A DNA stretch of 64,000 nucleotides from Micromonospora mirobrigensis (GTDB lineage: Bacteria > Actinomycetota > Actinomycetes > Mycobacteriales > Micromonosporaceae): positions 62,001-126,000 of the forward strand of contig NZ_FMCX01000001.1 of the NCBI RefSeq assembly GCF_900091555.1. Reading direction: 5' to 3'. This document shows, piece after piece, positions 1 to 8,883 of the stretch (position 1 is the first letter of the stretch; the number at the start of each line of letters is the position of its first letter). The position numbers and the translations under genes are program-made. The notes beneath the pieces are model-generated. The model was given only the letters and a program-made list of their open reading frames with translations. It was not told the origin of the DNA and did not search any database.

Positions 1-1139
1 CGCCGCTGGTCTTCACCGCGATCGTGGTCAGCGTGGTCAGCCTGCGCGGGGTGGCCAACGCCGCCCGGCTGGCGGTCAAGACGCTGCTCTGGTTCGGCAT
101 CACCGCGCTGATCGCGGTGACCGTCGGCATCGGCCTCGGCCTGCTGGTCGACCCGGGCCGCGGGGTCGACCTGAACGTCGCCGGCGCCGAGGCGCCCACC
201 AAGGCCGGCTCGTGGACCGACTTCCTCACCGGGATCGTCCCGACCAACCCGGTCGGCGCGTTCGTCGACAACAACGTGCTCCAGATCGTCTTCCTCGCCC
301 TGGTGGTCGGTGCCGCCGCGCTGCTGATCGGCGAGGCCGCCGAGCCGTTCGTGAACCTCAACCGCTCGGTCCTGGCCATCGTGCAGAAGGCGCTGTGGTG
401 GGTGATCCGGCTCGCCCCGATCGGCACCCTGGGCCTGATCGGCAACGCCGTCGCCTCGTACGGCTGGGACCTGCTGGCCCCGCTCGCCAAGTTCACCACC
501 GCCGTCTACGTCGGCTGCGCCATCGTGCTGCTCGTGGTCTACCCGGTGCTGTTGGTGGCCGCCGGCCGGCTCAACCCGCTGCGCTTCTACGCCGGCGCCT
601 GGCCCGCCATCGAGCTGGCCTTCGTCTCCCGCTCCTCGGTGGGCACCATGCCGGTGACCCAGCGTTCCGTCGAGCGGCTCGGCGTCCCCCGCGAGTACGC
701 CTCCTTCGCCGTGCCCTTCGGCGCCACCACGAAGATGGACGGCTGCGCCGCGATCTACCCGGCCCTGGCGGCGATCTTCGTGGCGCAGGTCTTCGGCGTG
801 CAGCTCGGCGTCGGCGACTACCTGCTGATCGCCTTCGTCTCGGTGGTCGGCTCCGCGGCGACCGCCGGCCTGACCGGCGCGCTGGTGATGCTGACCCTGA
901 CCCTGAGCACGCTGGGCCTGCCGCTGGCCGGCGCCGGCCTGCTGCTGGCCATCGACCCGATCCTCGACATGATCCGCACCGCCACCAACGTGGCCGGGCA
1001 GGCGCTGGTGCCGACCATCGTCGCCGCCCGCGAGGGCACCCTGGACCGGGCCGCGTACGACACGGCCGGCAAGCGGGACCTGACCGAGCCGGACCCGGCC
1101 GACCGCCCGGCGGAGCGGCTGGAGCCGGTCCCCGCCTGA
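1..1139 (+). CDS. Dicarboxylate/amino acid:cation symporter (DAACS family), 5' truncated by window edge
   Basis: The frame is already open at base 3 (reading PLVFTAIVVSVVSL), so the true start lies upstream of the window; about 378 residues are visible. The protein is a polytopic membrane carrier that couples uptake of C4-dicarboxylates or acidic amino acids to Na+ or H+ (GltP/DctA/EAAT fold). Family landmarks are present in order: the serine-rich hairpin-loop segment SRSSVGTMPVT, the TM7 motif TKMDGCAAIYPA (equivalent to NMDGT), and the TM8 substrate-site motif DPILDMIRTATNVAGQ. The tail is charged and Pro-rich. Substrate cannot be assigned. It is followed 94 bp later by an oxidoreductase on the same strand, with no sign of functional linkage. 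Confidence 0.9.
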   Translation, partial: PLVFTAIVVSVVSLRGVANAARLAVKTLLWFGITALIAVTVGIGLGLLVDPGRGVDLNVAGAEAPTKAGSWTDFLTGIVPTNPVGAFVDNNVLQIVFLALVVGAAALLIGEAAEPFVNLNRSVLAIVQKALWWVIRLAPIGTLGLIGNAVASYGWDLLAPLAKFTTAVYVGCAIVLLVVYPVLLVAAGRLNPLRFYAGAWPAIELAFVSRSSVGTMPVTQRSVERLGVPREYASFAVPFGATTKMDGCAAIYPALAAIFVAQVFGVQLGVGDYLLIAFVSVVGSAATAGLTGALVMLTLTLSTLGLPLAGAGLLLAIDPILDMIRTATNVAGQALVPTIVAAREGTLDRAAYDTAGKRDLTEPDPADRPAERLEPVPA

Positions 1140-1233
1140 TCCGTGGCCACCCGTGGCGACCCGCCGGTCTCCGGCGGGTCGCCGCCTGGCTTCGTGGTGC
1201 CAAACCCACCGAACGTCCCGGAGGATCACCCCC

Positions 1234-2301
1234 ATGAGTGCCCTGTTCTCCCCGCTGACCCTGCGCGGCGTCACCCTGCCCAACCGGGTCGCCATGGCCC
1301 CGATGTGCCAGTACAGCGCCGGCCCCGACGGGCTGCCCACCGACTGGCACCGGGTCCACCTCTGCTCCCGGGCCGTCGGCGGCGTCGGCCTGATCGTCAC
1401 CGAGGCCACCGCCGTGGTCCCCGAGGGGCGGATCAGCCCCCAGGACACCGGCCTCTGGTCCGGCGCGCACATCGACGCCTGGCGGCCGATCACCCGTTTC
1501 CTCGCCGAGCACGGCGCGGTGCCCGCCGTGCAGCTGGCCCACGCCGGCTTCAAGGCCTCCACCCACCGCCCGTGGGACGCCGAGCGCGGCGGGGTGCCCG
1601 ACGCCGAGGGCGGCTGGACCCCGGTGGGCCCCGGGTCCGAGCCGTTCGTGCCCGAGTACCGGCGCCCCACCGCGCTGGACGAGCGTGGCATCGCCGCCGT
1701 GGTGGCCGCGTTCGCCACCGCCGCCGGCCGGGCCCTGGACGCCGGCTTCGCGGCCGTGGAGATCCACGCCGCGCACGGCTACCTGCTGCACGAGTTCCTC
1801 TCCCCGCTGACCAACCACCGTGCCGACGGCTACGGCGGCGACCGGGCCGGGCGGATGCGGCTCACCCTGGAGGTGGCCCGCGCGGTCCGCGCGGCAGTCG
1901 GGGAGGACGTGCCGGTGCTGACCCGGATCTCCGCCACCGACTGGGTCGAGGGCGGCTGGACCGTCGAGGACAGCGTGGTGCTGGCCGGGGAGCTCGCCGC
2001 GGCCGGTGTCGACCTGGTCGACGCCTCCTCCGGTGGCGCCGCGGCGACGGCGGCCATCCCGGTCGGTCCCGGCTACCAGGTGCCGCTGGCCGCCCGGATC
2101 CGCCGCGAGGCGGGCGTGCTGACCGGCGCGGTGGGGCTGATCGTCGAGCCGGAGCAGGCGGAGCAGATCGTCGCCGCCGGCGAGGCCGACCTGGTCCTGC
2201 TCGGCCGCGAGCTGCTGCGCGACCCCTACTGGCCCAACCGCGCCGCCGCCAAGCTCGGCGCCACCCCCACCTGGCCCAACCAGTACACCCGCGCCCACTG
2301 A
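1234..2301 (+). CDS. NADH:flavin oxidoreductase, Old Yellow Enzyme family (YqjM-like)
   Basis: 355-residue FMN-dependent ene-reductase of the thermophilic-like OYE class, a cytoplasmic TIM barrel that reduces activated C=C bonds with NAD(P)H. MAPMCQYSA carries Cys25 and Tyr27, the redox-sensing Cys and the Tyr typical of YqjM. EIHAAHGYLLHEFLSP carries the His178/His181 pair that binds the substrate oxyanion, followed by the RADGYGG motif. The ATG at 1234 is chosen because GGAGG lies about 10 bp upstream and the family starts at this point (LFSPLTLRGVTLPNR); an upstream in-frame extension to 1153 has no homologous look. Physiological substrate unknown. It converges on the ABC exporter gene, with an inverted-repeat element between them. 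Confidence 0.92.
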   Translation: MSALFSPLTLRGVTLPNRVAMAPMCQYSAGPDGLPTDWHRVHLCSRAVGGVGLIVTEATAVVPEGRISPQDTGLWSGAHIDAWRPITRFLAEHGAVPAVQLAHAGFKASTHRPWDAERGGVPDAEGGWTPVGPGSEPFVPEYRRPTALDERGIAAVVAAFATAAGRALDAGFAAVEIHAAHGYLLHEFLSPLTNHRADGYGGDRAGRMRLTLEVARAVRAAVGEDVPVLTRISATDWVEGGWTVEDSVVLAGELAAAGVDLVDASSGGAAATAAIPVGPGYQVPLAARIRREAGVLTGAVGLIVEPEQAEQIVAAGEADLVLLGRELLRDPYWPNRAAAKLGATPTWPNQYTRAH

Positions 2302-2350
2302 CCCCACCCCACCCCCACCCCACCCCCGGCCCCCACCCCCCGGCCCGCGC

Positions 2351-2414
2351 CGTTGATCATGAAGTTAGCGGGTCGTTTCGTCCCGTTCTACTGCGGCAAA
2401 CTTCATGATCAACG
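2351..2414. repeat. Intergenic element with 16-bp perfect inverted repeat
   Basis: The arms CGTTGATCATGAAGTT (2351-2366) and its exact reverse complement (2399-2414) flank a 32-nt spacer that itself contains a small CGGG...CCCG hairpin. The element lies between two convergent genes. It could act as a bidirectional terminator or be a REP/MITE-like dispersed element; I associate this arm sequence with intergenic repeats in Micromonosporaceae, but cannot check copy number here. Confidence 0.75.
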
Positions 2415-2469
2415 GCGACAACGTGGGCGGGGCCACGTGGTGTGGGGGCGGGGTGCGCGGGTGCGCGGG

Positions 2470-5400
2470 TCAGCCGGCCAGGTGGCCCCAGTGGGGGTCG
2501 AGGTCCCGCCAGGGGCCCTGGGCGGCCACGGTGCCGTCGGTGAGGACCACGACGTGGTCGGCGCGGGTGAGGGCGGCGCGCTTCGACGTCGAGCCGACGA
2601 CGGTGACGCCGTGTTCGCGTAGTGCCGCCCAGAGCGCCAGCTCGGTGGTGACGTCCAGGGCGGACGACACGTCGTCGGCGACCAGCAGCTCGGTACGCGG
2701 CGCGAGCGCCCGGGCCAGCGCCAGCCGTTGCAGCTGGCCGCCGGAGAGCCGGGTGCCCTTGTGCCCGATCAGCAGCCCGAGCCCGCCCCCGGCGGCGGCC
2801 AGGTCGTGTTCGAGCTGGGCGGTGGCCACCGCGCCGGCCGCGTCCACCTGGTGTCCGAGGGCGATGTTGTCGGCCACGGTGCCGGAGAGCACCCGGGGCA
2901 GCTGCCCGACGTAGCCGACCTGCCGCGGGCGCAGGAACAGCTCCGGCTCGGTGACCGGCTCGCCGTTCCAGCGCAGCTCACCGGTGTGGTGCACGATCCC
3001 GGCCAGCGCCCGCAGCAGCGACGACTTGCCGCTGCCCACCGGCCCGACCACCAGCACCAGCTGCCCCCGTTCGACGGTCAGGTCGACGCCGCGCACGGCG
3101 AGGGTCCCGTCGGTGTGCAGCGCCCCGAAGCCGGCCAGCTCCAGCCGGCGCAGCGGCCACCGGGCCGGCGGCGCCGGCGCCGGCGCGGTGCCGGCCGCCA
3201 GGTCCACCCCGGACACCGCCGCCGAGTACGCCGACACCCCGGTCATCGCGGCCGTCCGCCGGGTCCAGACCCGGGCCGACGGGTGCTGCGAGACCAGGGA
3301 GGCGCTGGTCCAGGCGAACCACCGGGCCGTGCCGAGGGTGGAGACCACCACCAGCGTGGCGCCCGCGGAGAGCGTCCCGCCCAGGTAGAGCGCCCACGCG
3401 ACGATCGGCAGCAGCCCGGTGGTGACCGCGGGCGTCGACCGCGACCAGACCTGCATGGCGATCTCCCGCCGCTGCCGGTCGCTGCGCACCGTGTCCAGGC
3501 GGGCCAGGTGGTCCAGCACCGGACGGGTCGCGCCGGCCAGCTTCACCGTACGGGCGGCGGAGAGCGCGGAGACCAGCGCGGTGGCGAACGCCGCCCGGGC
3601 GCTGACCGTGGCGTGCGCCGAGCGTTCCAGCCGCGGCCCGAACAGGGTCGCCGCCAGCCCGGATACCACCATGGTGCCGAGGAAGAACAGCCCGGGTACG
3701 ACGCTGCCGGTCACCACGGTCATCGCCACCACCATGAACAGGGCGATGAACTGGTCCATCAGGTTGTCGGCCAGCTGCACCACCCGTTCGGTGTCGCCGG
3801 CCTGGGCGACCACCTCGGCCGGGGTGTGCGCGCTGACCCGGCGCGGCCCGGTCTGCCCGTGCACCAGGCGCAGGCTGATCCGCAGCAGCTGGCGTACCCA
3901 CCACTGCGGGAAGAGCAGGTTGGTGAGGTAGGGCATCGGCAGGATCACCAGCAAAGCGGCCACGATGCCCAACGCCGGCAGCCACGGGTCTCCCCCGCCG
4001 ATCAGGTCGGCCCAGAGCCAGGGCAGCACCGCGCCGTCCAGCCCCAGCAGGGTCATCACCGCGAACATGGTGATGGAGAGCAGGCCGTACCGGCGGTCGT
4101 TGAGGCCCAGCCGGAGGATCTCCCGCAGCGTCCCGGCGCGCGGGGTCGGCGGCAGCGGCGGCGGGTCGGTGCGCGGCAGCGCCACCACCGGCCGCGCCGG
4201 GCCGGCCGCTCCGGTCGGGCCCTCGGCCGGTTCGGCGTCGGGCGCGGGGAGCAGGTCCACGCCGCCCCGCCCGGCACCCACCCCGGCGTACGCGCCGGCG
4301 TGGCTGGCGGCCAGCAGCTCGGCGAAGCGCTCCGACTCCTTCATCGGGCCGGCCTCCAGCACCGCCCCGTCGGCCATCACCACCACCTCGTCGCAGCGCC
4401 GCACCGAGGAGAGCCGGTGGGCGATGAGGATGCCGATCCGGTCGGCGAGCAGCCGTTCGGTGGCCCGTCGGACCCGGGCCTCGGTGACCGGGTCGAGTCG
4501 GGCGGTGGCCTCGTCGAGGATCACCACGTGCGGGTCGCGGACCAGGATCCGGGCGAACGCCACCAGCTGCTCCTGGCCGGCGGAGAGCACGTGCCCGCCC
4601 TCGCCGAGCCGGGTGTGCACCCCGTCGGGCAGCTCGTCGACCCAACCGGTCAACCCCAGCTCGGCCAGCGCCTCGGGGACGGCGGCGAGCAGGTCGGGGT
4701 CGAAGAGGGCGACGTTCTCGGCGAGGGTGCCGGCGAGGATCTCGGTGCGCTGCGGCACCACCGCGACCCAGCGGCGCAGCTCCTCGACGTCGAGGTCCAG
4801 CAGGTCGGTCCCGGCCAGGAAGACGGTGCGGGGTGGCACCTCCACCGCCCGGGTGAGCACCTTGGCCAGCGTCGACTTGCCCGAGCCGGTCCGCCCGACC
4901 AGGGCGTACGAGCGGCCCCGGACGAAGCTCAGGTGCACCTCGCGCAGGGCCGGCCCGCGTTCGCCCTCCCCGGTGGCCGGGTAGCGGAAGGTCAGCCCGC
5001 GTACGGTCAGGTCGCCCTCGACCGGGTCGGCGCCGCCGGAGGGTTCCTGCGCGGAGTCGTGCAGCAGGCGTACCCGGCCCCAGGCGCCGAGGGCGAACTG
5101 GAGGTGGGGCAGCATCCGGGTGATGTGCTCCATCAGGGCGCCGAAGCCGATCACCAGCAGCCAGACGGCGGTAAGCCGGGCCGGGTCGATCCGGCCGGTG
5201 GCCAGCGCCCAGGCCCCGCCGAGCACCACCAGCGCGACGGCGGTGCGGGTGGTGGCGACGGCCGAGAGGGTGAACCGGGCGTTGAGCCGGAAGACCCGCC
5301 GGCCGCGAGCGAGCACCTCGGCGGCCCGCTGGGCGTAGAGGCGCAGCACGTACGGCCGAGCCAGGCTGGTGCGCACGTCGTCCTGACCGTGCACCGCCTC

Positions 5401-5964
5401 CTCCATCACGGCGGCCAGGTCCGACCAGGCCTCCTCCTCGGCCATCCGGGCGGGCCTGATCCGGGCGGCCGGGCGACGCAGGGTGACCACCAGCAGGCCG
5501 GTCAGCGCCAGCATGCCCAACCCGGCCGGCCACCAGACGTAGAAGGCGACCAGCGTGGACAGTGCCCCGCCGGTCAGCGCCTGGATCATCCGCCAGCCGG
5601 TGTTGCGGATCTCGGCGGCCACCTGGTAGACGTCACCGTCGATCCGGTCGAGCAGTTCGCCGACCGGGGTGGTCTCCAGGGTGGGCAGGTCCTGGCCGAG
5701 CGCCACCCGGCACAACCGGCGGCGCACGTCGGCGGACCAGTCGGCGGTGAGCCCGGCCATCAGCAGGCCGACGGCCAGGTCGGCGAGGACGGCGGCGGCC
5801 AGAGCGGCGGCGAGTGCGACGAACCAGGTCGTCGAGCGGTGCACCAGCACCGGCCCGGCCAGGGCGGCGGCGCCCACCTGCCCGACGGAGGTCAGCAGGA
5901 TCAGCAGGAACGCGGCCGCCACCCGCCGGGGCGCGGCGGTCCAGAAGTCTCGGAGCAGGCGCAT
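2470..5964 (-). CDS. Fused ABC exporter (TMD-NBD-TMD-NBD), 1164 aa
   Basis: A single polypeptide carrying two complete ABC-exporter halves. TMD1 spans about residues 1-310. NBD1 has Walker A GRTGSGKST (about 355), signature LSAGQ (about 460), Walker B with catalytic Glu LDEAT (about 483) and H-loop IAHRLSS. A Pro/Ala-rich linker (about 560-615) leads to TMD2. NBD2 has Walker A GPVGSGKSS (about 973), signature LSGGQLQ (about 1073), a Walker B ending VADDVSS, and GSTSK where the H-loop His would be. NBD2 therefore lacks the catalytic Glu and the switch His, so only one ATP site is probably fully hydrolytic. A GGAGGA ribosome site precedes the ATG. Substrate unknown; probably a drug, lipid or peptide exporter. 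A TetR gene lies 97 bp upstream on the same strand but belongs to the next operon. Confidence 0.9.
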   Translation of the reverse strand: MRLLRDFWTAAPRRVAAAFLLILLTSVGQVGAAALAGPVLVHRSTTWFVALAAALAAAVLADLAVGLLMAGLTADWSADVRRRLCRVALGQDLPTLETTPVGELLDRIDGDVYQVAAEIRNTGWRMIQALTGGALSTLVAFYVWWPAGLGMLALTGLLVVTLRRPAARIRPARMAEEEAWSDLAAVMEEAVHGQDDVRTSLARPYVLRLYAQRAAEVLARGRRVFRLNARFTLSAVATTRTAVALVVLGGAWALATGRIDPARLTAVWLLVIGFGALMEHITRMLPHLQFALGAWGRVRLLHDSAQEPSGGADPVEGDLTVRGLTFRYPATGEGERGPALREVHLSFVRGRSYALVGRTGSGKSTLAKVLTRAVEVPPRTVFLAGTDLLDLDVEELRRWVAVVPQRTEILAGTLAENVALFDPDLLAAVPEALAELGLTGWVDELPDGVHTRLGEGGHVLSAGQEQLVAFARILVRDPHVVILDEATARLDPVTEARVRRATERLLADRIGILIAHRLSSVRRCDEVVVMADGAVLEAGPMKESERFAELLAASHAGAYAGVGAGRGGVDLLPAPDAEPAEGPTGAAGPARPVVALPRTDPPPLPPTPRAGTLREILRLGLNDRRYGLLSITMFAVMTLLGLDGAVLPWLWADLIGGGDPWLPALGIVAALLVILPMPYLTNLLFPQWWVRQLLRISLRLVHGQTGPRRVSAHTPAEVVAQAGDTERVVQLADNLMDQFIALFMVVAMTVVTGSVVPGLFFLGTMVVSGLAATLFGPRLERSAHATVSARAAFATALVSALSAARTVKLAGATRPVLDHLARLDTVRSDRQRREIAMQVWSRSTPAVTTGLLPIVAWALYLGGTLSAGATLVVVSTLGTARWFAWTSASLVSQHPSARVWTRRTAAMTGVSAYSAAVSGVDLAAGTAPAPAPPARWPLRRLELAGFGALHTDGTLAVRGVDLTVERGQLVLVVGPVGSGKSSLLRALAGIVHHTGELRWNGEPVTEPELFLRPRQVGYVGQLPRVLSGTVADNIALGHQVDAAGAVATAQLEHDLAAAGGGLGLLIGHKGTRLSGGQLQRLALARALAPRTELLVADDVSSALDVTTELALWAALREHGVTVVGSTSKRAALTRADHVVVLTDGTVAAQGPWRDLDPHWGHLAG

Positions 5965-6061
5965 GGAAGGTCCTCCGGACTCGGCTGGGGGGCGGTACCC
6001 CCAGCCTGGTCCGCGCGGCGGGACAGTTCAACGCATTTTCGCCGCCGGCAGAGCCTCCGGC

Positions 6062-6655
6062 TCAGGTCTGGGCGACCCGCCGGACGATGCCGAGCAGCGC
6101 GTCCTGCACGTCGGTGATCGGCCGGTCCGGCTGGAACACCAGCCAGTCGACGGCCACCACCAGGCCCACTCCGAACAGCGCCGACGAGGCGGTCGGCACG
6201 TCCAGGTCGGCGGGCAGGTCGCCGCTGGCCACCCCGGCCCGGACGGTCTCCGCGATCACCTCGATCGCCTCACCGCGCAGCAGCCGCAGGGTCTGCTGCC
6301 ACTCCCGGTTGGTCCGCCACATCTCCGAGAGCAGCAGCTGGGCGAAGGCCCGGTAGCGGCGGATGTACTCCAGCTCGGCGCGGACCAGCGCGGCCAGCGC
6401 CTCGCGGGGCGGCAGCCCGTCGACGGCGGCCCGGAACTCGGCGGTGAGCAGCCCGATGCCGTGCCGGAGCAGCTCCTCGAAGAGGACGGTCTTGGACTGG
6501 AAGTTGTAGTAGACCGTCCCCTTCGCCACCCCGGCCCGGGCCGCGATGTCGTCCACGGTGGTGGCGGAGAAGCCCTGCTCGGCGATGAGCTGCACGGCCG
6601 CCTCGAAGAGACGCTGCCGGGTGTCCTCCCGTCGCCGTGACCGTCCGTCCGCCAC
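6062..6655 (-). CDS. TetR/AcrR family transcriptional regulator
   Basis: 197-residue regulator. The N-terminal helix-turn-helix starts RREDTRQRLFEAA and contains AGVAKGTVYYNF, the diagnostic TetR recognition helix; the C-terminal ligand/dimerisation domain is divergent as usual. GTG 6655 is chosen because CGGGGAGG lies just upstream and the DNA-binding domain begins about ten residues in. An ATG at 6730, three bases after the stop of the YhgE-like gene, would add 25 residues and is the alternative. It is the last gene of the ABC ATPase-YhgE-TetR operon and probably represses it through the palindrome at 9630-9643 (inference from position and typical TetR operator shape). Confidence 0.9.
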   Translation of the reverse strand: MADGRSRRREDTRQRLFEAAVQLIAEQGFSATTVDDIAARAGVAKGTVYYNFQSKTVLFEELLRHGIGLLTAEFRAAVDGLPPREALAALVRAELEYIRRYRAFAQLLLSEMWRTNREWQQTLRLLRGEAIEVIAETVRAGVASGDLPADLDVPTASSALFGVGLVVAVDWLVFQPDRPITDVQDALLGIVRRVAQT

Positions 6656-6732
6656 CGAACCTCCCCGTCCCACCTCCCGGCCGGTGCGGCCGGCGCCGCA
6701 CCGGTGCGTCGCCGCCCGGGTCATCAGCATCC

Positions 6733-8883
6733 TCACATGGTCAGTTCGGGGTGCAGCTTCGACGGGGTCAGCCGCCGGGACCGGCGGGTCGCCCCGACGG
6801 TCAGCGCGAGCGCCCCGAGGCCGAACGCGGCGAGCACGAGCGCGCCGGTGAGCACCGGGCCGGTGGGGCCGCCGTTGATGGTGTGCCGCAGGCCGGCGAC
6901 CACGTAGGTCATCGGCAGCCACGGGTGGACGGCCTGGAAGAAGCCGGGCGAGGTCTGCACCGGGTAGGTGCCGCCGGAGGAGGTCAGCTGGAGCATCAGC
7001 AGGGCCAGCGCGGCGAGCCGCCCGGCCGGGCCGAGTTGGGCGCCGAGCCACTGCATGATCGCGGTGAAGGCCAGCGACACCAGGGCGAGCAGCCCGAGGG
7101 TGGCCGCCGGGTGGACCGGGTCCAGGCCGAGGACCTGGGTGACCACTCCGAAGAGCACCCCGGCCTGGGCCAGGCCGATGGCCGCGGCGGGCAGCCAGCC
7201 GGCGAGCGCGACCCGCCAGCCGGCCGCGCCGGACATCACGTGCCGCCGGTTGACCGGCCGCAGCAGCATGTACGTGATCATCGCGCCGACCCAGAGCGCC
7301 AGCCCGAGGAAGTACGGGGCGAAGCCCACCCCGTACGAGGCGGCGGGGTGGCGCGCCTGCCGGTCCAGGGCGACCGGGTCGCCGAGCACGTCGGAGCGGG
7401 CGCCCGCGTCGTCGTACCCGGGGATCTTCTTCTCCCCGGCGGCGAGCCCGTCGGCGAGGTCGCCGGCCCCGCCCTCCAGCTTGCTCAGCCCACCGACCAG
7501 CTGCTGCTGGGCGCCGGTGAGCCGGTTCAGTCCGCTGTCCAGCTCGCGGGCGCCGGTGGCGAGCCGGAAGAGGCCGCCGCGCAGCTGCTCGGCGCCGGTG
7601 GCGGCGTCGCCGAGCCCGTCGCGGAGCTGGGCGCTGCCGTCGGCGAGGGTGTCCAGGCCGGCGGCGAGCTGGTCGACCTTGGCCCGGGCGGAGGCCACGT
7701 CGTCGGCGAGGTGCGGCGCGGCGGCGGCGATCTCCCGGGCGGTGGCGGCCACCTGGTTCATCCGGGCCTTCAGTCCGGCCAGGTCGGCGCCGTCCAGCCC
7801 GGCCACCACCTTCTGGGCAGCGGTGGCGGCCTCGTCGGCGGCCTTGCGGGCGGCGACCACGTCGGGGTCGCCGGCGAGCTCCGGGTGGGCGGCGACCAGC
7901 GCGGTCAGCCGGTCGCGGACCTGCTGCGCGTCGGTGGCGGCCTGCCGGGCGGTCTGCGGCAGCGCGTCGATGTTGTCGGCGAGCGCCTGCGCGCCGGTGG
8001 CGACGGCGGTGGCGGAGCGCTGGATCTCCTCGGCGTTGTCCCGCAGCACCGGCTCGATCCGGTTCGCCGCCGAGTCGACCTTCCTGGCGGCGGCGCTGGT
8101 CTCGGCGGCCGCCCGGGCGGTGCCGTCGGCGATCTTCGCCGCCCCGGTACGCAGCTGCCCGATGCCGTCGGCCAGCTCGTCGGCGCCCTTGGCGGCGCTG
8201 CCCAGCCCGTCGGCGAGCTGCCCGGCGCCCTGTTCGGACCGGTCGATCCCGCCGGCGATCTTCCCGGCGCCGGACCCGGCGTCGCCCAGTCCGTCGTGGA
8301 TCTGCCCGGCGCCGTCGGCGGCCTTGCCGGTCTCGGCCTTGAGGTCGGTGAAGCCGATCAGCATCTTCTCGAAGTACGACGCGGAGGCGCTCTCCCCGGC
8401 GGCGGCCCGGATCTCGGCGAACGCGGAGCGGGCGAGCAGGCCGGACAGGTAGTTGGTGGCGTCGTCGTTGACCACCTTCAGCTCGCCCCGGTGGGCGGCC
8501 TGGTCCGGTTCCGGGCCGGCGGCAAGGCTGGCGGAGAAGTCGGCCGGGATCTCGAAGACCAGGTGGTAGCGGCCGTCGCGCAGCCCGGACTGGGCGTCCC
8601 GCTCGTCGGTGACCGTCCAGCCGAAGACCTTGCGGTCGAGCAGTTCGTCGGCGAGGTCCTGGCCGGCGTGCACGACGGTGCCGTCGCCGGCCTCGGCGGG
8701 CCGGTCGGCGACGACCATCGCCACCGGGATCCGGTTGAGGTTCCCGTACGGGTCCCAGAAGGCGTAGAGGTAGAGGGCGCCGTAGAGCAGCGGGATGACG
8801 GTGAGCACGGCGAGCGCGGCGCGCGGCAGCCGGCCCCGGGTCATCCGGCGCAACTCGAAGCGGGCCAGGCGGAACACGCTCAT
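6733..8883 (-). CDS. YhgE/Pip-family ABC-2-like membrane protein
   Basis: 716 residues. One N-terminal membrane segment (about 20-40) is followed by a long extracytoplasmic region (about 40-510) dominated by heptad-like repeats of the LADG/QLRDG type, which match the xxxLxxG repeats of the YhgE/Pip family, and then by about five or six C-terminal membrane segments (from about residue 515). Members are permease-like subunits related to ABC-2 exporters and to the phage infection protein Pip of Lactococcus. The ATG overlaps the stop of the upstream ATPase gene (ATGA), so the two are translationally coupled and probably form one complex. Substrate unknown; a membrane-stress or drug/lipid efflux role is plausible because the operon carries its own TetR gene. 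Confidence 0.88.
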   Translation of the reverse strand: MSVFRLARFELRRMTRGRLPRAALAVLTVIPLLYGALYLYAFWDPYGNLNRIPVAMVVADRPAEAGDGTVVHAGQDLADELLDRKVFGWTVTDERDAQSGLRDGRYHLVFEIPADFSASLAAGPEPDQAAHRGELKVVNDDATNYLSGLLARSAFAEIRAAAGESASASYFEKMLIGFTDLKAETGKAADGAGQIHDGLGDAGSGAGKIAGGIDRSEQGAGQLADGLGSAAKGADELADGIGQLRTGAAKIADGTARAAAETSAAARKVDSAANRIEPVLRDNAEEIQRSATAVATGAQALADNIDALPQTARQAATDAQQVRDRLTALVAAHPELAGDPDVVAARKAADEAATAAQKVVAGLDGADLAGLKARMNQVAATAREIAAAAPHLADDVASARAKVDQLAAGLDTLADGSAQLRDGLGDAATGAEQLRGGLFRLATGARELDSGLNRLTGAQQQLVGGLSKLEGGAGDLADGLAAGEKKIPGYDDAGARSDVLGDPVALDRQARHPAASYGVGFAPYFLGLALWVGAMITYMLLRPVNRRHVMSGAAGWRVALAGWLPAAAIGLAQAGVLFGVVTQVLGLDPVHPAATLGLLALVSLAFTAIMQWLGAQLGPAGRLAALALLMLQLTSSGGTYPVQTSPGFFQAVHPWLPMTYVVAGLRHTINGGPTGPVLTGALVLAAFGLGALALTVGATRRSRRLTPSKLHPELTM

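Noticed and set aside
2728..6117. A 1129-codon plus-strand frame opposite the ABC exporter
   Set aside because: Product is Gln/Gly/His/Pro-rich with no domain, while the minus strand carries complete ABC motifs and a ribosome site.
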